A stretch of 64,000 bases of DNA, from assembly GCF_028473605.1 (NCBI RefSeq), contig NZ_CP097267.1:2844501-2908500 (forward strand), given 5' to 3'. This DNA comes from Acidovorax sp. NCPPB 3576 (GTDB taxonomy: Bacteria; Pseudomonadota; Gammaproteobacteria; Burkholderiales; Burkholderiaceae_C). Each line of letters starts with the position of its first letter. The first letter of the stretch is position 1. Shown here in pieces: positions 42,573 through 50,939 of the stretch. The notes beneath the pieces are model-generated. The model had not been told where the DNA came from and made no database searches. It saw only the letters and a list, made by a program, of their open reading frames with translations. The position numbers were made by a program, and so were the translations under genes.

Positions 42573-43313
42573 CTAGGTTTCGTCTGCACCGGAGCGGTGG
42601 TTTCGGAGGGCCACGGCACAACCCACCGCGAGGCCAATCGCAAAAGTCGCATAGACCGCCGCCATGGACCGTTTGGACAGATGGTGCTCAAAACCCGGGG
42701 TCAGCCGCTTGGGTGTCGCTGCGTAGTCGATCACAAAAGCCGCTGCGGTTGCCAGCCCGGCACTGGCCAGGGACTTCGACGCGCTGTCAGGCTTGGGCCG
42801 GCGATGGACCCAAAGCCACGCATACAGCAGGGCCCAGAACGTGGAAGAACCATGATGGATCGCATAGCCCACGGCCGTGTGGCGCCAGGATGGAGATTTT
42901 GCCGCCAAGGCCTCTCGATCCCACAACCAATGGCTGGTCGCATTGGTCGGAGCAGACAAGCTGCCCACATCGCTTTGGCCCCGCCACGCGAGCATCACGG
43001 TGGAGGCGACACTGGCAAAGGTGCCAGCAATCAACCCTGTGCGGATCACAGCGCGCATGGTTGTCCTCTGGCCATCCTGAGCAACGGCTTGGGTCGGATC
43101 GCCGGACAGCGGAGCCGAGTAATCGACCTTGGTCACAGCGACCGAGACCGGGTCACTCGCGGGAAACGACTCTTCGATTCCGTGGTCGAGTGCAGGCTCT
43201 TTGTGTTCGGGATCGATTGCCGATTTCAAGGTCGGCGCAGCGCCTTCGGGCGGAGGAGACGGGTGGCTTTCAGAGGTCGGGAAAGGGAAGGCGTCGGGAC
43301 TGCGGTTGTTCAT
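42573..43313 (-). CDS. Hypothetical membrane protein
   Basis: 246 residues. An acidic, Pro-rich cytosolic N-terminus (1-85) contains GIEESFPASDPVSV, a motif common in small Burkholderiales stress proteins. Four hydrophobic segments follow (about 90-110, 145-165, 180-195, 215-240). AAGGA stands ten bases before the chosen ATG. The family is not firmly recognised and the function is unknown. Confidence 0.7.
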   Translation of the reverse strand: MNNRSPDAFPFPTSESHPSPPPEGAAPTLKSAIDPEHKEPALDHGIEESFPASDPVSVAVTKVDYSAPLSGDPTQAVAQDGQRTTMRAVIRTGLIAGTFASVASTVMLAWRGQSDVGSLSAPTNATSHWLWDREALAAKSPSWRHTAVGYAIHHGSSTFWALLYAWLWVHRRPKPDSASKSLASAGLATAAAFVIDYAATPKRLTPGFEHHLSKRSMAAVYATFAIGLAVGCAVALRNHRSGADET

Positions 43314-43384
43314 CGGAGGTTTCCTTCCAACGTCAATGAGTGAGTGCATGAACATGGTGCGCAGTGGGGTTCCAGCGACCCGGT

Positions 43385-43570
43385 TCAGCGGGAGGTTGTT
43401 GATGGGTCGTCCGGTGCCTCAGCGGCATCCTCCTTTCCTTCGCTTTCTCGCAACTCAGGGCGCGTGCCCGGCATCCGCTGCATCGCAGGATCTGTCTCGA
43501 TGAAAGCCGGGCTGGGACGATCAGGATCTTTGCGTGGCTTGCCATCGCGGGAATCGACTTGGGTCACCAT
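43385..43570 (-). CDS. Small hydrophilic hypothetical protein
   Basis: 61 residues, rich in Asp, Glu, Pro and Arg and without hydrophobic core, so probably disordered. No family is recognised and the ribosome site is weak. It is the last chromosomal gene candidate before the integrated elements. Confidence 0.4.
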   Translation of the reverse strand: MVTQVDSRDGKPRKDPDRPSPAFIETDPAMQRMPGTRPELRESEGKEDAAEAPDDPSTTSR

Positions 43571-43904
43571 GGTCAAATCTTCAACAGGTGCCTGTTCGCG
43601 GCAGTGCACGTTTGCGTTTTTGGCGCACCCTTTGCCTCTCGTGATGCAGTGAAGGCGGTAGCGGATGAAATGGAAAGAGCAGTGGTTTGCATAGATTTCC
43701 TTCTCACAGTGAAATCAGTTTGCGAACCTCTTTTTCGCGCAGATGTAGGACTTCAGCGCTCATGCCAAATTTGGATAGGGAGATCCTGAATCCCAGCCTC
43801 TGGCTGACCTCCCCTTGGTTTTCCGAGGGGGGCAAACTATCCACAATGAACTGGCATGCAAGGCTTATGCGGCCTTGTCAGCGACCGCTGAAACACCAAA
43901 GAAA

Positions 43905-43937
43905 AAGGGCGTTCGCTGAATATCAGCGAACACCCTT
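43905..43937. terminator. Long hairpin beside the left att site
   Basis: AAGGGCGTTCGCTGA (43905-43919) pairs with TCAGCGAACACCCTT (43923-43937) around ATA, fifteen pairs with one mismatch. Five A precede it, giving a T run on the minus strand, so it works best as a minus-strand terminator. Confidence 0.65.
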
Positions 43938-43948
43938 GGACGTTATGG

Positions 43949-43966
43949 TGGTGGAGCTGGCGGGAA
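43949..43966. repeat. Left attachment site (attL)
   Basis: The 18-base sequence TGGTGGAGCTGGCGGGAA is identical to the 3' end of ssrA at 62814-62831 and to 48800-48817. It marks the chromosomal left border of the element array. Confidence 0.85.
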
Positions 43967-44134
43967 ACAGTGAAGTAACCGCCAAAACACCTAAATGTTG
44001 TTGCAAATCAATGAGTTGCCGGACCCCCTACAAAGCTCCCCCATATCCAGACTATCGGGCGGGTTGTAAAAGTGTCGCCCCGCAGTGTAGCCCACGGTGT
44101 CGCCCTTGGCCGGACGATGATTGCGGACGGCGGT

Positions 44135-44764
44135 TCAATCTCTGGCACAAATGGCGCTGGACCCGTACACGCGCAAAAAAGCGTCCACTGCCCGCTCAAC
44201 TGACAGGCCAACACGGCTTGGAGTCGGCTTAGGGGCGGCGTTGTAGAAAAACGAGTCCAGCCACTCGGCCTCCAACAGGGCTCGGAGTTGGATAGCCGCA
44301 AGATGACCGTCAGGGACGATGAGCGCACCTTGGGAGGACACGGCTTTGAAGTAAGCCACACAGACACGTAGCGCGACCCTAGGGCCTTCGTCAAAGCACT
44401 TGCGTTGAAGCTCACCTGCTCCTACCCCGTTCGCGGCCATCACAAGCCGCCGCAGCGCTTTGACATCATCAGAGCAAACGAGGGACGTGAAACGCTCTCC
44501 GAAGCGTGTCAACACCTCTCGGACGGGCGAGGCAATATCGTCTAGCACCGTGTACAGGTCGTGAAACTGGTCATCCAAGGCTTGCACCACAGCAGCGTAG
44601 AACAACTCCTCTTTCGACCCAAAGTAAGCGTATAGGGTCACTTTGGAGCATGGCGTGCGCTGCGCGATGTCATTCATCAATGCCCCGTCAAAGCCGTTCT
44701 CTTGGAACGACGACGCAGCGGCCCGGAGAATTGCCACCTTGCGGGCAGCGCTTTTGGTCTTCAT
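44135..44764 (-). CDS. TetR family transcriptional regulator
   Basis: 209 residues. The N-terminal helix-turn-helix reads ILRAAASSFQENGFDGALMN then IAQRTPCSKVTLYAYFGSKE, typical of TetR. The C-terminal ligand domain resembles the AefR-like group. It diverges from sdhC with a 79-base gap that contains a 16-base dyad, so it probably represses itself and the sdhC-transporter genes. Confidence 0.85.
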   Translation of the reverse strand: MKTKSAARKVAILRAAASSFQENGFDGALMNDIAQRTPCSKVTLYAYFGSKEELFYAAVVQALDDQFHDLYTVLDDIASPVREVLTRFGERFTSLVCSDDVKALRRLVMAANGVGAGELQRKCFDEGPRVALRVCVAYFKAVSSQGALIVPDGHLAAIQLRALLEAEWLDSFFYNAAPKPTPSRVGLSVERAVDAFLRVYGSSAICARD

Positions 44765-44805
44765 ACCACGAGTCTACGGCAGTGCGTCGAGGTAGAATCG
44801 AACAT

Positions 44806-44821
44806 GAACCCATGAGTTCAG
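44806..44821. promoter_or_regulatory. Candidate TetR operator
   Basis: TGAAC-CCATGA-GTTCA is a dyad midway between the tetR and sdhC starts. The size fits a TetR dimer site. It is the only clear dyad in the gap. Confidence 0.5.
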
Positions 44822-44843
44822 TTCAACACCGCAAGAGCCGCCT

Positions 44844-45281
44844 ATGACCATCGAAAAAAAGAACCGCCGCGATTACCGCAATATTTCACTGTTGCAGCTT
44901 GTGCCTTACATGCTTCGATTCCCGGCATCAGCGTGGGTGTCGTTGTTGCACCGTGGCAGTGGCCTTTTGATGTTTATCCTGCTTCCGGCAATCATCTGGG
45001 CATTTGATGCGTCGTTATCCTCAGAATACTCCTTTGCCAAGCTTAAAAACGTTTTTGAGCATGGCTTCTCCATAGTGCCGGGTTGGTTTTTAAAGCTCGT
45101 GGTGCTGGCCGTGCTTTGGGCCTTCATCCATCATCTGATTGCGGGGCTTCGTTTCCTTGTACTTGACGTCAATCACGCATCGGTGGAGAAACGACGTTCA
45201 GGGCGTTCGGCGCGTTGGGTTCTCATCAGTAGCGTAGTGCTGACAGTAGCTCTTGGCGCGAAGCTGTTCGGGCTGTACTGA
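44844..45281 (+). CDS. sdhC: Orphan succinate dehydrogenase cytochrome b556 subunit
   Basis: 145 residues with three membrane segments. The quinone-site motif SLLHRGSGLLMF and the heme-ligand region FIHHLIAGLRFLVLDVNH are those of SdhC. SdhC anchors complex II together with SdhD. No sdhD, sdhA or sdhB is nearby, so this copy would have to replace or compete with the chromosomal subunit. It sits in an integrative element downstream of a divergent TetR regulator, which hints at a conditionally expressed variant of complex II. Confidence 0.82.
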   Translation: MTIEKKNRRDYRNISLLQLVPYMLRFPASAWVSLLHRGSGLLMFILLPAIIWAFDASLSSEYSFAKLKNVFEHGFSIVPGWFLKLVVLAVLWAFIHHLIAGLRFLVLDVNHASVEKRRSGRSARWVLISSVVLTVALGAKLFGLY

Positions 45282-45339
45282 ACGCCAGCTTGGCCGCTGA
45301 CCACGGTTTCGAATGTGGGATACATGATTGGAAGCATCC

Positions 45340-46302
45340 ATGCAGAGCATCAGAGACAAGTTGGAACACCGACAGGTCGCCATCTACTTCTGTACCGTCG
45401 CGGTCGCGATGGTCATCGCCAAACTGGTTTCAGGCACTGACCGACTGGAAAGCGCAATCAATCCGGCACTCGCGCTGATGCTGTTCGTCACCTTCTTGCA
45501 AGTACCGCTTGCGGAGTTGGGGCATGCCCTCACGCGCATCCGATTCCTCACCGCCTTGCTGTTTACAAATTTCCTGCTGGTGCCCTTGCTGGTCGCTGTC
45601 TTGATTCAGTTTCTACCCGCCGACCCGCTGATTCGGCTCGGTGTGCTGCTTGTCCTGCTGACGCCCTGCATCGACTACGTGGTTACCTTCTCGCACCTCG
45701 GCCGCGCCGATGCCCGGCTGCTGCTGGCATCGACGCCCGCGCTGTTGGTCGCACAGATGCTGTTGCTGCCACTCTACCTGCGCATCTTCCTAGGGGAATC
45801 AGCCACAGGGCTGGTGCAGGTTGGCCCCTTCGTTCACGCGTTTATTTGGTTGATCGTCGTGCCTCTTGCCCTCGCTGCGGCAGTGCAACTGTGGGCGGGA
45901 AAAAGCGCTTCTGGCGCACGCGTTTCCGGCGTTCTAGGCTTACTGCCCGTACCGGCGACAGCACTCGTGCTGTTCGTTGTCATCGTGGCCGTAGTCCCGC
46001 AAATTGGGGCAGCAATCGACGCCGCCATAAGCGTTGTGCCTTTGTACGTTGCCTTTGCCGTAGCTGCGCCGGTCTTGGGATGGTTGACCAGCCGCGTGTT
46101 CAAGCTTGATGCACCGGCAGGGCGCTCCATTGCGTTCAGTGCGGGCACTCGAAACTCCTTGGTCGTGTTACCTCTGGCCTTGGCCGTGCCTGGCGCTATT
46201 CCTATCCTTCCTGCGGTCATCGTTACGCAAACACTGATTGAGCTGGCGGCACAGCTGGTCTACGTTCGCGTGCTGTCTCGGCTGGTCGCTTCGGCTCGAT
46301 GA
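45340..46302 (+). CDS. BASS-superfamily transporter (ACR3/arsenic-resistance-like)
   Basis: 320 residues with about ten hydrophobic segments. LLTPCIDYVVTFSHL resembles the Cys-containing helix of ACR3 arsenite exporters, and the late SAGTRNSLVVLPLAL resembles the Na+-site helix of the bile-acid/Na+ symporter superfamily. ArsR, ArsC or other arsenic genes are absent, so arsenite transport is not supported by context. It is 58 bases after sdhC and probably co-transcribed. Confidence 0.75.
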   Translation: MQSIRDKLEHRQVAIYFCTVAVAMVIAKLVSGTDRLESAINPALALMLFVTFLQVPLAELGHALTRIRFLTALLFTNFLLVPLLVAVLIQFLPADPLIRLGVLLVLLTPCIDYVVTFSHLGRADARLLLASTPALLVAQMLLLPLYLRIFLGESATGLVQVGPFVHAFIWLIVVPLALAAAVQLWAGKSASGARVSGVLGLLPVPATALVLFVVIVAVVPQIGAAIDAAISVVPLYVAFAVAAPVLGWLTSRVFKLDAPAGRSIAFSAGTRNSLVVLPLALAVPGAIPILPAVIVTQTLIELAAQLVYVRVLSRLVASAR

Positions 46303-46496
46303 CTTCGGGCCGTTCCGGCATCGTGGCCGTGGTGTATTCGTCGTCCGAAGAACCAACGTACGAGCAACCATTCCCGCACGAAATCCACCTATGGTTTCAG
46401 ACCGGCACCGGCAAAGCCTTCGTGGGATGCGAAGACGGGTGGAAAGAGTGGGTTCGAGGGAAAGCCATCAAAGAGGTTTGTCTCAAAGACTCTTAA
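46299..46496 (+). CDS. Small hypothetical protein
   Basis: 65 residues with several aromatic residues (HEIHLWFQTGTGKAFVGCED). Its ATG overlaps the stop of the transporter gene (ATGA), which supports translation. No family is recognised. Confidence 0.55.
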   Translation: MTSGRSGIVAVVYSSSEEPTYEQPFPHEIHLWFQTGTGKAFVGCEDGWKEWVRGKAIKEVCLKDS

Positions 46497-46555
46497 CGCA
46501 CCGGCGTAGTGGTGGCCGTGCCTACGGTTGAGCAAACGGCAGCCCTGGCTAACCT

Positions 46556-46807
46556 CTATTCGGGAGATTGACGGCGGGGCACGTCCTGCATGTCAGGCGC
46601 AGCGCCGCCCAGCTCGGCCAAACGCTTCCCGGCTATCAAGCGCGCTTGCTTCAAAGCAGCCCCGTATCGGTCGCCGTTTTCACGGTCGAGGATGCATTCC
46701 CCGCATAAGGCGCAAAAGTCGCCCGCAACTACTACGGGCACGCCGTTAGCGTCCATTTCTCGGGTATCGCGGACGAGTTCAGCATTCCCGCAGCATGGGC
46801 ACTTCAT
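46556..46807 (-). CDS. YgiT/MqsA-type zinc-finger protein
   Basis: 83 residues beginning MKCPCCGNAELVRDTREM with a second pair in FCALCGECILD, the four-Cys zinc finger of MqsA/YgiT antitoxins. The C-terminus keeps the helix ALKQARLIAGKRLAELG, the start of the usual DNA-binding domain, but the rest is missing. No MqsR-like toxin gene is adjacent. Its start overlaps the stop of the H-NS-like gene. Confidence 0.7.
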   Translation of the reverse strand: MKCPCCGNAELVRDTREMDANGVPVVVAGDFCALCGECILDRENGDRYGAALKQARLIAGKRLAELGGAAPDMQDVPRRQSPE

Positions 46808-47172
46808 GGCGCTACGCGATACTTTTCCATATCTCCGCCCACATCTTGGATAGCCTTCACCCAAGCGGGGCGCGGGCCTTTGCCACCGCCCCAAGTGTTG
46901 CCGTTGTCGTCCTTGTATTTGACAACGGACGGGGGCCGCTTTCCTGCCTTGGCTTTTACGGTCGGCTTTACTGGGGCCAATGCAGCTTCTCCAAAAAGCT
47001 CCACAGCGGTAAACCCGTAGTTCTCAATGTCTTTCTTCAACTCTGCAAGCTTTGGCCCCCGGTTTTCTTTACGAAAACTTGCCAACTTCGCATTGGCTTC
47101 TGCAAGCGCAGCGGCTGCCTTTTTCTGGTCGGCTTCGAGTTTTTCCAATTGTATTGCGCTGTTATCTGCCAT
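46804..47172 (-). CDS. H-NS family nucleoid protein
   Basis: 122 residues. A coiled coil (about 5-60) for dimerisation is followed by a linker and the H-NS C-terminal motif YKDDNGNTWGGGKGPRPAWV (about 85-104). Such proteins bind AT-rich DNA and silence acquired genes. The mobile-element location suggests it silences the element or spares the host the cost of carrying it. It is coupled to the zinc-finger gene through an ATGA overlap. Confidence 0.85.
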   Translation of the reverse strand: MADNSAIQLEKLEADQKKAAAALAEANAKLASFRKENRGPKLAELKKDIENYGFTAVELFGEAALAPVKPTVKAKAGKRPPSVVKYKDDNGNTWGGGKGPRPAWVKAIQDVGGDMEKYRVAP

Positions 47173-47215
47173 GCGGTCTCCTATGTGTTGGTCGCAATGT
47201 AGCACATGGGCGCAA

Positions 47216-47907
47216 TTAGGCGAAGTCTAATTCGAGACCGGGCGCAATTAGAGCTAGAACGGGTGTAGGCGTGGACATAGGAGCGAGCGCAGGCACTGCG
47301 GTGGGAAACATGTATAAATGCGTTTTAGCGCGGTATTCGCCAACTGCAAATGTATAGCGCGCAAAGTGCCGGGCCGTTAGTAATTCGGTCGCTTCGGGGG
47401 CCGCTTTCAACGCTTCGGCAAGGCGGTATGCGCTCTTTTTCTTTATTAGCTGAATGTCAGCCTTGATTGTCTCATCGCACATGCGAAGGGCCATGCGCTG
47501 TACGCTCCCGGGGCGGGCCGCTTCATTCCTGCCAGCGCGCAACAGGAAGGCAAGGCCCGCACGCTCGCTATTTGGGGATGTGGCGACCATGTGATGGGCT
47601 TGGGGGTACTCGATGACCTGAACGGGTGCAACGTCGTTCATAGACGCAATTGCGGTGTTTTTCCAATCACTCGGGCATGGAATGCCAAGCTTGCTTGCCA
47701 ATTGGCCCACGTTCCAGCGGTCGCGGCCTTGAATTGCTTTCGCTGCGCGAATCCAGTCTTGCCCCGCTTGCTTGTCGCCGCGTGCGCTTTTGTCCAAGAG
47801 CTCAAATAGGTTTACAAGGTCGCTCTTGCTGTTCGTCTTTGTGTCGTGGGCCGCAAGTTCTTTTGCAATGTAATGTGGGTCAAAGTCTCCATCTTTGCCA
47901 CCGTTAC
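47216..47907 (-). pseudogene. 3' fragment of an unidentified gene fused behind the integrase stump
   Basis: A frame without ATG is open from a TGA near 47915 to the stop at 47216, about 230 codons, reading GGKDGDFDPHYIAKELAAHD and onward to LIAPGLELDFA. The earliest start codon is a TTG at 47797. Codon use looks real, so this is probably the back half of a gene whose front was lost when a deletion joined it to the integrase. The family is not recognised; AKAIQGRDRWNVGQLASKLG faintly recalls replication initiators. Confidence 0.5.
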
Positions 47908-48705
47908 ATAGCCTTCAAGCGTGGCTTCCGTAAGGCGCTCTGCAATAGCGCCGTCATTGTCCAACAACAGCTTGCGGCGGGAATGGCTCACAATTTCGTC
48001 AAACGTCAGATTTACGGCATTGCGCAGGTTTGGCGCATTGACAGGGTAGAAAACCAAGTCCTTCTTGAATTTCTCCATGTCGGCAGGCGTGAGTGTTCCG
48101 ATCTGCTTGGTTCCGAAGCGTTCGAGGAATGGCCTCAACCGAGTTTTGGTTTGCGGAAGGCTTCTCTCGCCGATTTCCTTGTCGTCTTCGCGGGCTTGCT
48201 CGGATTTCAGATAGTCCGCTATGTGCCTGGACACCCGGAGGCGCGCAGCAGACGACAGCCGCCCAGGCTCGTGAAAACGTTCTGGCAAGGGCTCGGATAT
48301 GGCAACCTGCGACAAAGGCCTATCGCCCTGGCTAGACCTATTCACGGCCTCTAAAAAGGCGTCGATGGCCCCCACGTCCCCGGGCTTTACGTCCGTGAAG
48401 CGCCAGTTGCCGTTGTCGTCCTTGTCAGCATTGAATGGAGCGAGGTCTTCGAGCTTTGGTTTTTTCATGTTGCTGCGCAGGTATTCAATGAGCGCTTGGC
48501 GCTCGATACGCACATTTTGCAACAGATACAGCTCGAAATAGACGCGCAGACGCCGCGCTATGCTCTTAGCACAACGCGGGTCTTTGGTGAGCGTTGAAAA
48601 CTTTATATCCCTCGGCTCTTTGTGGTTTCTGCGTTCGCTCGGGATGACCAAACGAACAAGAAAAACCCCGCAGCGCGAGACGGAAAGGTAAGCGGATGAC
48701 CTCAT
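47812..48705 (-). pseudogene. Truncated tyrosine integrase of element 1
   Basis: The first 265 codons match the N-terminal half of the integrase at 60918-62705 in order: STLTKDPR, FTDVKPGD against FEDVKPGE, FYPVN against FYPTS, and RLTEATLEGY against TLSEATVKGY. After EGY (about 47908) the similarity stops, and 26 unrelated codons follow to a stop. The catalytic domain with its Arg, His and Tyr is absent, so the protein cannot recombine DNA. Confidence 0.85.
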
Positions 48706-49078
48706 GGAACAGACTCCAAAGTGTCGCCCTTGGTGTCTGCTCGAGGTGTCTTCGTTTTAGAAGTCCTGAAAACCCTTTGATATCAACAACTTACAAAAGT
48801 GGTGGAGCTGGCGGGAACCAAAGGGCAACACTCAGCCCAAATCCACCATCTATTTTTTCGTTAAAAATCAAACACTTAACGAGATAGAAAGCCTTACAAG
48901 GGATACACCCGCACTCGGATGGCACCCCAAAATGGAGTCCCGAGTGTACCCTTTTGGACAGGTGCTTGGTTGGCTTGCATTTGCGGACGCGGGTTCAATT
49001 CCGAATTTTTCAAGGGCGTCCGGAAACCCGCTGTTGCGGCGTGTCGCAGTCTCGCAGTGGTTCACCTCGCGGCGCATT
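48706..49078. other. Border between elements 1 and 2
   Basis: Apart from the middle att copy at 48800-48817 no gene is seen. The text before the att copy (AGTCCTGAAAA then CTTACAAAAG) resembles that before the right att copy (AGTCCTTGAAAA then CTTACCAAAA), as expected for the same end of two related elements. Confidence 0.6.
48800..48817. repeat. Middle attachment site
   Basis: The same 18 bases as at 43949 and 62814. It is the shared border of the two tandem elements. Confidence 0.85.
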
Positions 49079-49267
49079 TCAGTCGGAACGAAGTGTTCGG
49101 CCGAGGACAGTGCTTGCATTGTCCAAAGCAAGCTGGGCTTCTTTGAGGTACATGGCTTCTTCCCGCGTGCCAGTATCTTGAAGCCGAGCCTTGGCAAGCT
49201 CTCGCTGTGCTTTGTGGATGTACTCATCAACGCGGTCGAGGTACTGGGCGGTGTCGTTGTTCATCAT
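49079..49267 (-). CDS. Small helical hypothetical protein
   Basis: 62 residues, almost all predicted helix with charged heptads (AQYLDRVDEYIHKAQRELAK). Ribosome site weak (TTTGGA). No family recognised. It ends 261 bases after the left border of element 2, near the site where excision functions can lie, but no excisionase motif is visible. Confidence 0.5.
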   Translation of the reverse strand: MMNNDTAQYLDRVDEYIHKAQRELAKARLQDTGTREEAMYLKEAQLALDNASTVLGRTLRSD

Positions 49268-49336
49268 TCCAAAGTGCCTGACGCAACACCGTTTGGCAAG
49301 TGGTAGGTAACCTCACGTTTGAGGACGTCGATTTAG

Positions 49337-49600
49337 CTACGCGCGCACCTCCGCAGACCGGTCAAAAAGTTCGTCCAGCACTTTCCCAGGCTTGGTACCG
49401 CAAGCTTGGCACCATCGCGCGTACAGCAGCACGTCTATGAAGTTCTCCCCGCGTTCGAGCTTCGAGACGTACGACTGACCAACACCAAGGGCCTCGGACA
49501 TCTGCACTTGGGTCAATCCGGCCTTCACGCGCACGGAGCGCAGCAACCTGCGCAAGTGTTCGTAGTCAACATGGTACAGAGAGGCGGACATGCCTCGCAT
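49337..49600 (-). CDS. XRE-family helix-turn-helix regulator
   Basis: 87 residues. HLRRLLRSVRVKAGLTQVQM and SEALGVGQSYVSKLERGENF form a Cro/CI-type helix-turn-helix, followed by a short C-terminal helix (VLLYARWCQACGTKPGKVLD). It probably controls element genes. It diverges from the lipoprotein gene at 49703. The true start may be the third-codon-later Met at 49591. Confidence 0.85.
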   Translation of the reverse strand: MRGMSASLYHVDYEHLRRLLRSVRVKAGLTQVQMSEALGVGQSYVSKLERGENFIDVLLYARWCQACGTKPGKVLDELFDRSAEVRA

Positions 49601-49702
49601 GATTTAGTCTCAAACGGAATAGTCGTAACACGACTTTCTTGAGCTACGATGCGCCCCTGATTGCGGCGTGGTGCCGCCCTCACTAACAGGAGTTAATCGC
49701 TC

Positions 49703-49843
49703 ATGAAACTGGCAATCCTTGCCTTCGCCTTTGCAGCCTTGTCGGGCTGCACAACCCCCGCCGCTCCGACAGCCAGCCATGGCCCGGCATCTGTCCATCA
49801 GCCCCTTCCGTGGTCGTCGGGCTCCAAAGGCATGGCTGACTAA
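49703..49843 (+). CDS. 46-residue lipoprotein
   Basis: MKLAILAFAFAALSGCTTPA is a lipoprotein signal with lipobox LSGC; the mature part is only about 31 residues. AGGAG stands nine to thirteen bases upstream. Small lipoproteins of this kind are often entry-exclusion or bacteriocin-release proteins; with no homology I cannot choose. It is followed after nine bases by a secreted-protein gene. Confidence 0.65.
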   Translation: MKLAILAFAFAALSGCTTPAAPTASHGPASVHQPLPWSSGSKGMAD

Positions 49844-49852
49844 GGGGGAAAA

Positions 49853-50665
49853 ATGCGTTCTATCTACAAAAAAATACGGGCGGCCCTTGCGGCTTGCGCA
49901 GCCTTTGCGCTGCTTAGCTTTGGCGCGCACGCCACCGACATTGCTGGCGTGAAGTTGGGAATGTCGGTGGCAGAGGCAAAAGCAGCCTTTGGCAGACCTG
50001 CACAAATGAAGGTCATACCGATCTACACCAACAAGGTTGAGAGCGGCCTTGCCGCTTGGCAAGGGGAGCGTCTTTACGACAACTCGTGGAGTGGACCGCT
50101 CGATGAGTTCGCGGCGTTCAAGGGCCAAGCCGACAGCATCTGGTTCGTGCAAAAGAATCAGCGTCTACCGAAAACCGCAAGATACACGCGCCAAGTCCTG
50201 CTGGAAGCAGTCCGGAAAAAATTCGGCAAAGAGAGCTTCGTCAAAGGTGAGATGGGCGACAAGCTCGGTGCCATAGTGGTAGGGTGGGAGTTCGACCAGG
50301 ACGGAAAACAGTTCTTCGGCCCGTACTCCGAAGGTGGTCGAACTATCACGGGCGCTGCGATACCGGCAGCACCATGCCGAATGTTCGACCTCGTGAGGAT
50401 TGGGTCTAACCCGACAGGTGGAGACAACTTCCTTCCTGAACCCATGTCCATCATCCTGCCATCCGAATTCAAGCGCTCGTGCAGTCGCGCGTACTACGTC
50501 GAATGGACCCACGATAGCGACGGGCTGGTGGAGGCAGTAGCTCTGAGAGCGATTGACTCCGCTGCAATCCTTCGAGCCATCGATGGCAAAAACGCGGGCA
50601 GCGAGGCCGATGCACGCAAGCGGGTCCAGGACCAACAGAACAGGGGCGTGAAGCCTACCTTGTGA
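49853..50665 (+). CDS. Secreted hypothetical protein
   Basis: 270 residues. Residues 1-27 are a Sec signal peptide ending AHA. The mature protein starts TDIAGVKLGMSVAEAKAAFG, a pattern also seen in periplasmic proteins with SmpA-like folds. It has three Cys that could form disulfides. GGGGGAA stands just before the ATG. It is probably co-transcribed with the lipoprotein gene. Confidence 0.7.
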   Translation: MRSIYKKIRAALAACAAFALLSFGAHATDIAGVKLGMSVAEAKAAFGRPAQMKVIPIYTNKVESGLAAWQGERLYDNSWSGPLDEFAAFKGQADSIWFVQKNQRLPKTARYTRQVLLEAVRKKFGKESFVKGEMGDKLGAIVVGWEFDQDGKQFFGPYSEGGRTITGAAIPAAPCRMFDLVRIGSNPTGGDNFLPEPMSIILPSEFKRSCSRAYYVEWTHDSDGLVEAVALRAIDSAAILRAIDGKNAGSEADARKRVQDQQNRGVKPTL

Positions 50666-50675
50666 CGGACGCTGT

Positions 50676-50696
50676 GACTGACTGAATCAGTCAGTC
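50676..50696. terminator. 21-base palindrome after the secreted-protein gene
   Basis: GACTGACTGA and TCAGTCAGTC are perfect arms around a single A. It starts 11 bases after the stop. No T run follows, so it may be a weak terminator, an mRNA-end hairpin or a protein site. Confidence 0.45.
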
Positions 50697-50892
50697 GGCC
50701 AACCTCAAAGCGACGGTAAGCCCGCTCTGCGATAGCTAGCCACTCGCCTAGCCTTCGTCAAAATGCGGGCGTGCCTTGGCGTTGTCAGCCTCGGCGGCCT
50801 GCCATGGCCGTCCCACCGCGCAGCGGTCTTGTCGTAGCCCCATCCCGCACCATTGCTCAAATGAGGTTTTTAGGCGCACCTTTGACTTTAGC

Positions 50893-50921
50893 TTGCGTAC
50901 ACGTCCTCGTTGGGCTACAAT
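50893..50921 (+). promoter_or_regulatory. Sigma-70-like promoter of the AT-rich cassette
   Basis: TTGCGT (50893-50898), a 17-base spacer and TACAAT (50916-50921) give a good promoter, 18 bases before the small gene at 50940. Confidence 0.6.
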
Positions 50922-50939
50922 GCTGGTGCGGAAGACCTG

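Larger units (their letters stand above)
43571..44134. other. Junction between chromosome and integrated elements
   Basis: No gene is seen. It contains a long hairpin (43905-43937), the leftmost att copy (43949-43966) and about 170 bases of element sequence up to the tetR end. Confidence 0.5.
43949..48799. mobile_element. Integrative element 1 (4.9 kb, degraded)
   Basis: Bounded by att copies at 43949 and 48800. It carries tetR, sdhC, a transporter gene, a small gene, a zinc-finger gene, an H-NS-like gene and a truncated integrase next to its right border, the same position as the intact integrase of element 2. The integrase lacks its catalytic domain, so the element can move only with outside help. 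Confidence 0.75.

Noticed and set aside
45340..46302. Arsenite resistance operon
   Set aside because: No arsR, arsC or arsH nearby and the regulator is TetR-type; only superfamily similarity remains.
46556..46807. Antitoxin of a complete MqsRA toxin-antitoxin pair
   Set aside because: No toxin gene adjacent and the DNA-binding domain is cut short.
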